Shown here: positions 61,395 to 64,000 of the stretch, piece by piece | Layout: each line of letters starts with the position of its first letter | Position numbering within the stretch: the first letter of the stretch is position 1 | Assembly: GCF_000720425.1 (NCBI RefSeq) | Contig: NZ_JOAJ01000001.1 | Coordinates: 930,001 to 994,000, forward strand | Direction: 5' to 3' | DNA from: Nocardia rhamnosiphila NBRC 108938 | GTDB lineage: Bacteria > Actinomycetota > Actinomycetes > Mycobacteriales > Mycobacteriaceae | Length of the DNA: 64,000 nucleotides | Position numbers and translations under genes: made by a program | Notes under the pieces: model-generated | The model's database searches: none | Seen by the model: the letters and a program-made list of their open reading frames with translations, nothing else | Told to the model about the DNA's origin: nothing

Positions 61395-62284
61395 CTACGT
61401 TATAGCGGCGGGGGGTGACCGGACCAGACTTTTCGTAGAAGTCTCGGTGATAGTGCTGGTCATATGTTCAGAATCGTTCGGCCGTGTCGAGTGGATAGCG
61501 TTGGCCGGTCCGATCCCGGTTGCCGTAGTGGAAGGTGGTGTCGCACGCTCGGTGGCGAGCGATACGGCGCGGGAGAGCGCTGCGATCGTTTCGTCCGCGC
61601 CGGCGAGGGTTGTCAGGAGCGCCAGCACCTCGTCGAGTGCCGTGGGGAAGGCGGCCCCGGCGACGAGCCGGTCGATCAGGGCGGCGAACACGCCCGCCGC
61701 CGTGCCTCCGGTCGGATGACCGTGGGTGAGCTGGGCGCAGCGTGCCGCGGTCGTGCAGGCGGTCCCGGCCCCCGCACCGGTCAGGCCGAAGGGCGCCGAC
61801 CGCATCACCGTCCCGCACCCTTGGGAATCCCGGTTCACGGGCCCGGGTTCGCCGACGGGACCCGGGGGCAGATAGCCCGTCGCCTGGCGTCGCAATCCAC
61901 TCATACAGGCGTTGCCCGGCGCGCGGACCGCGTAGAGGAACGGCAGTCCGGCCAGCCAACCGTCCGGCCTGCTCTCCGGGCCCGGCTCCTGCTGCGTGTG
62001 CAGCCAGCGAAGATAGGCCCGGCGCAGGGACGGCGCCGGATCACCGCCGGGCGGGCAGCGCAGCAGCCCCTCGGCGGTGTACAGCGTCATCTGGGTGTCG
62101 TCGGTGATCGCCTGTGGCGCAGCCGGGTCCGGTCCGGGCAGGAAGCCGGTGACCCCGCCCGGCCCGAATCGGGCGTAAATATTGTGCAGGGACGGAATTC
62201 GATCGGCCGGCCGAGCGCATCACCGACCGCACCGCCCACGAGGGTCCCACGGATCCGGTCGACGAGGATTTCGTATTCGCGCAC
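61395..62284 (-). pseudogene. ADP-ribosylglycohydrolase remnant: frameshifted and lacking its C-terminal metal site
   Basis: The GTG at 62284 begins VREYEILVDRIRGTLVGGAVGDALGRPIEF, the normal start of the ADP-ribosylglycohydrolase (DraG/ARH) family. At about 62193 the frame breaks. The next frame continues with SLHNIYARFGPGGVTGFLPG, AITDDTQMTLYTAEGLLR (with the TDDT magnesium motif) and CGTVMRSAPFGL, so one base seems lost. The second frame then loses similarity after SRAVSLATERA and stops at 61395. The family's C-terminal Asp-rich metal motif (GDSDS type) is missing and the next gene begins beyond it. Two independent lesions argue for a true pseudogene. Intact relatives remove ADP-ribose from proteins or from toxin-modified targets. 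Confidence 0.85.
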
Positions 62285-62333
62285 GGTCGGCGATCCTCGC
62301 AGCACGATTCCCTCCGGCGCGACATGTTCGGCG

Positions 62334-63818
62334 TCAGTCCGGCAACCATTCGGCCCGGCCCGATCCGCGCGGCACCAGGACCGTGCGGTAGTGGCCCGGT
62401 GTCTCCGACATCCACACCTGTTCGGTCACGCCCTGGTAGTGGCCCAGCGGGGTGTCGGCGGTGAAGGTTTCGGGGTCGAGGTAGCGGTGTTCCTCGCCCC
62501 GGCCGGCGATCGCGTGGGCGTAGTCGCGGTCGAAGACCCCCAGCGACAGGATCCACAGCGCGGCGCGGGTCAGCGATACGTGGACGCGGTAGCTGCCGCC
62601 GTGGTCCGCGCGCCGGGCCAGCGCCTCGGCGATCCCGGCGGTGAGCAGCCAGGAGACGATGTAATCGTTGACCACCATGATCGGCGGCAACTGCGGTGTG
62701 GTCCCATCACCTTCGAGCTGCATCATGCCGGTGAGACTCCCGGCGGTCTGATCGAAACCCAGCCGGTCCGCCCACGGCCCGTACTCGCCGTCGAGCGAGA
62801 CACTGGCGTGGATGATCCCCGGGCGGATCACGGCCGCCTCGTCGGCGCCGGCGCCGATCTTCGCCAGATATCCGGGCCGCCGGTTGGCGTAGAAGATATC
62901 GGCCCCGGCCAGTAGTTCGCGCAGCCGCCGGCCGCCGTCGGCGGCGAAGGGGTCCAGAGTTGCCGACCGGACACCGACGTTCGCGGACACATAGGTGGCA
63001 TCGTGTTCCAGCTCGTTCGGTCGCCACAGGTTCAGCACGTCGGCCCCGTGTAGTGCCAGGGCGCGGCCGGCGCCCGCGCCCGCGATCACATGCCCGGCTC
63101 CGAGCGCGCGCAACCCCGACAGCGGCAGTGGGACGCCGGGCGACAGCGGTTCGGGGTCGCTGTCGCCGATTCGGGTGATCTCGATGAGCGGCATCTCGGC
63201 GAGGACCTCGCGGTAGTGTGGTTCGCCGAGCAGTTCGGTGGTGGTGCGCAGCATGGGGAGCACGACACCGGCTACGGCAGCCGCGGTTTCGAGGTCGCGG
63301 GCGTCCCAGCGGGCGATCGCCGCCGCCACCTCGCGACTGTCCTCGGGGACACCGAGCAGGCGCTGCGCGGCGACCTTGATCTTGGGGTAGGGATTGAGCG
63401 GCATCACCCAGCGCTCGTCGGCGGTGCGGTAGAACCGGAAGCCCAGGGCATTGTTCGCGTTGGCCGGAGTACCGGCCGGATAGCCGTTGAGTAGCTCCCA
63501 CTTCCGGTCGTAGAAGGGGCACAGCCGGTGCGGCGCGGTGCGCAGGTCGACGGTGATGTCCTGACCGCCCCCGCCGCGCCGTCGCCACAGCGCCGCGAAG
63601 GCGGCGGATTTGGCCGCCAGCGCGAGGGCCGCGGCTCCGCCCAGTCGCAGGGTGCTGGGCACCACGGGGTCGGCGCCGCGGAAGGTGATCGTGCCGCCGG
63701 TGTCACCGCTGTGCATACCGATACCGGAGAGCAGTTCGCCGAGCTCGGCGTGGGGGTCGAAGGCGTCATCGGTGGCGGGTGCGGCCAGCGCCGCGGTCAG
63801 GCGGTCAGTGAGCGTCAT
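62334..63818 (-). CDS. CaiB/BaiF family CoA transferase, 494 aa
   Basis: The class III CoA transferase moves CoA between carboxylic acids. The pattern is LRLGGAAALALAAKSAAFAALWRRR, DLRTAPHRLCPF, then LPLSGLRALGAGHVIAGAGAGRALALHGADVLNLWRP (split here), GRRLRELLAGADIFYANRRPGYLAKIG and GPWADRLGFDQTAGSLTGM. The latter two match the CaiB-type central core. The substrate is unknown. ATG 63818 overlaps the stop of the upstream AtuA-like gene by 14 bases, so the genes are translationally coupled and the substrate may be an intermediate of acyclic-terpene or branched-chain acid breakdown. Confidence 0.85.
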   Translation of the reverse strand: MTLTDRLTAALAAPATDDAFDPHAELGELLSGIGMHSGDTGGTITFRGADPVVPSTLRLGGAAALALAAKSAAFAALWRRRGGGGQDITVDLRTAPHRLCPFYDRKWELLNGYPAGTPANANNALGFRFYRTADERWVMPLNPYPKIKVAAQRLLGVPEDSREVAAAIARWDARDLETAAAVAGVVLPMLRTTTELLGEPHYREVLAEMPLIEITRIGDSDPEPLSPGVPLPLSGLRALGAGHVIAGAGAGRALALHGADVLNLWRPNELEHDATYVSANVGVRSATLDPFAADGGRRLRELLAGADIFYANRRPGYLAKIGAGADEAAVIRPGIIHASVSLDGEYGPWADRLGFDQTAGSLTGMMQLEGDGTTPQLPPIMVVNDYIVSWLLTAGIAEALARRADHGGSYRVHVSLTRAALWILSLGVFDRDYAHAIAGRGEEHRYLDPETFTADTPLGHYQGVTEQVWMSETPGHYRTVLVPRGSGRAEWLPD

Positions 63819-64000
63819 GGGTTTGTCCCAGCGAGTCGAGCAGCAGCGGCGGGATGGGAACGAGGGTGGCGCGCAGGTATTCGCCCGCGGCCTTGCCCAC
63901 CTGATCGACGCGGTCGTTGGCCGAGCCGCCGGTGCCGAGCAGCCCCCGGAAAACGAAATGAACCGCGCGGAGTTCGGGGAATTCGTGCCGCACGATATCG
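63805..64000 (-). CDS. C-terminal part of an AtuA-like protein (cut by the window edge)
   Basis: The visible 65 codons read RHEFPELRAVHFVFRGLLG and continue with GKAAGEYLRATLVPIP. This is the small C-terminal domain seen in AtuA/DUF1446-type proteins of acyclic terpene utilisation, whose family pattern includes LPxLRALNFV, then GxAKGLGExLRxxxVxIP. The frame is open to the window edge, so the gene starts outside. It overlaps the CoA transferase gene by 14 bases. Confidence 0.6.
   Translation of the reverse strand, partial: DIVRHEFPELRAVHFVFRGLLGTGGSANDRVDQVGKAAGEYLRATLVPIPPLLLDSLGQTHDAH

Noticed and set aside
1..64000. CRISPR arrays, tRNA or rRNA genes and insertion sequences
   Set aside because: No regularly spaced short repeats, no tRNA cloverleaf or conserved T-arm sequence, and no transposase or integrase motif was noticed. 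A computed search was not possible.

Overview
This is a high-GC actinomycete chromosome segment, most likely from Nocardia or a close relative. That assignment is an inference. It rests on GTG/TTG starts with strong GGAGG-type ribosome sites, a mycofactocin-type short-chain dehydrogenase beside an NDMA-type alcohol dehydrogenase, a CtpI-like P-type ATPase, a DUF574 methyltransferase and a stress protein with a SigB/SigF-like promoter. I saw no rRNA, tRNA, CRISPR array, insertion sequence, integrase or attachment site.

Region 1 (5-36409) is one uninterrupted reading frame of at least 12,134 codons, more than half of the window. It carries no polyketide or non-ribosomal peptide synthase motifs. 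It is a mosaic of regulatory and effector-like domains joined by long helical spacers. I count two PP2C-type phosphatase domains, nine papain-like Cys-His-Asp/Glu domains resembling the toxin glutamine deamidase (Tox-PL) fold, three blocks of sigma-region-4-like and LacI-like helix-turn-helices, two HExxH zinc-peptidase-like sites, a bacterial sugar transferase domain and a degenerate GHKL-like C-terminus. Internal duplications show that it grew by copying modules. This is the most unusual object in the window.

Region 2 (36736-49641) holds a frameshifted diaminopimelate-decarboxylase-like gene, a PRC-barrel/DUF2382 stress protein, a DUF4240 gene downstream of a large CtpI-like P-type ATPase, an NAD(P)-binding/DUF2867 protein, an AlkZ-like DNA glycosylase, and a TerD domain fused to a PD-(D/E)XK nuclease-like domain. 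Several of these suggest a stress and DNA-damage theme.

Region 3 (49772-64000) is catabolic and redox metabolism: two zinc alcohol dehydrogenases, a TauE/SafE exporter, a MaoC hydratase, a mycofactocin-type SDR, CysQ, a DUF1059 protein, a cytochrome P450, a DUF574 methyltransferase, two further SDRs, a TesB thioesterase, a broken ADP-ribosylglycohydrolase, a CaiB/BaiF CoA transferase and the end of an AtuA-like gene. The acyl-CoA enzymes, the P450 and the AtuA/CaiB pair suggest lipid, steroid or terpenoid degradation. Convergent genes share compact inverted-repeat terminators.
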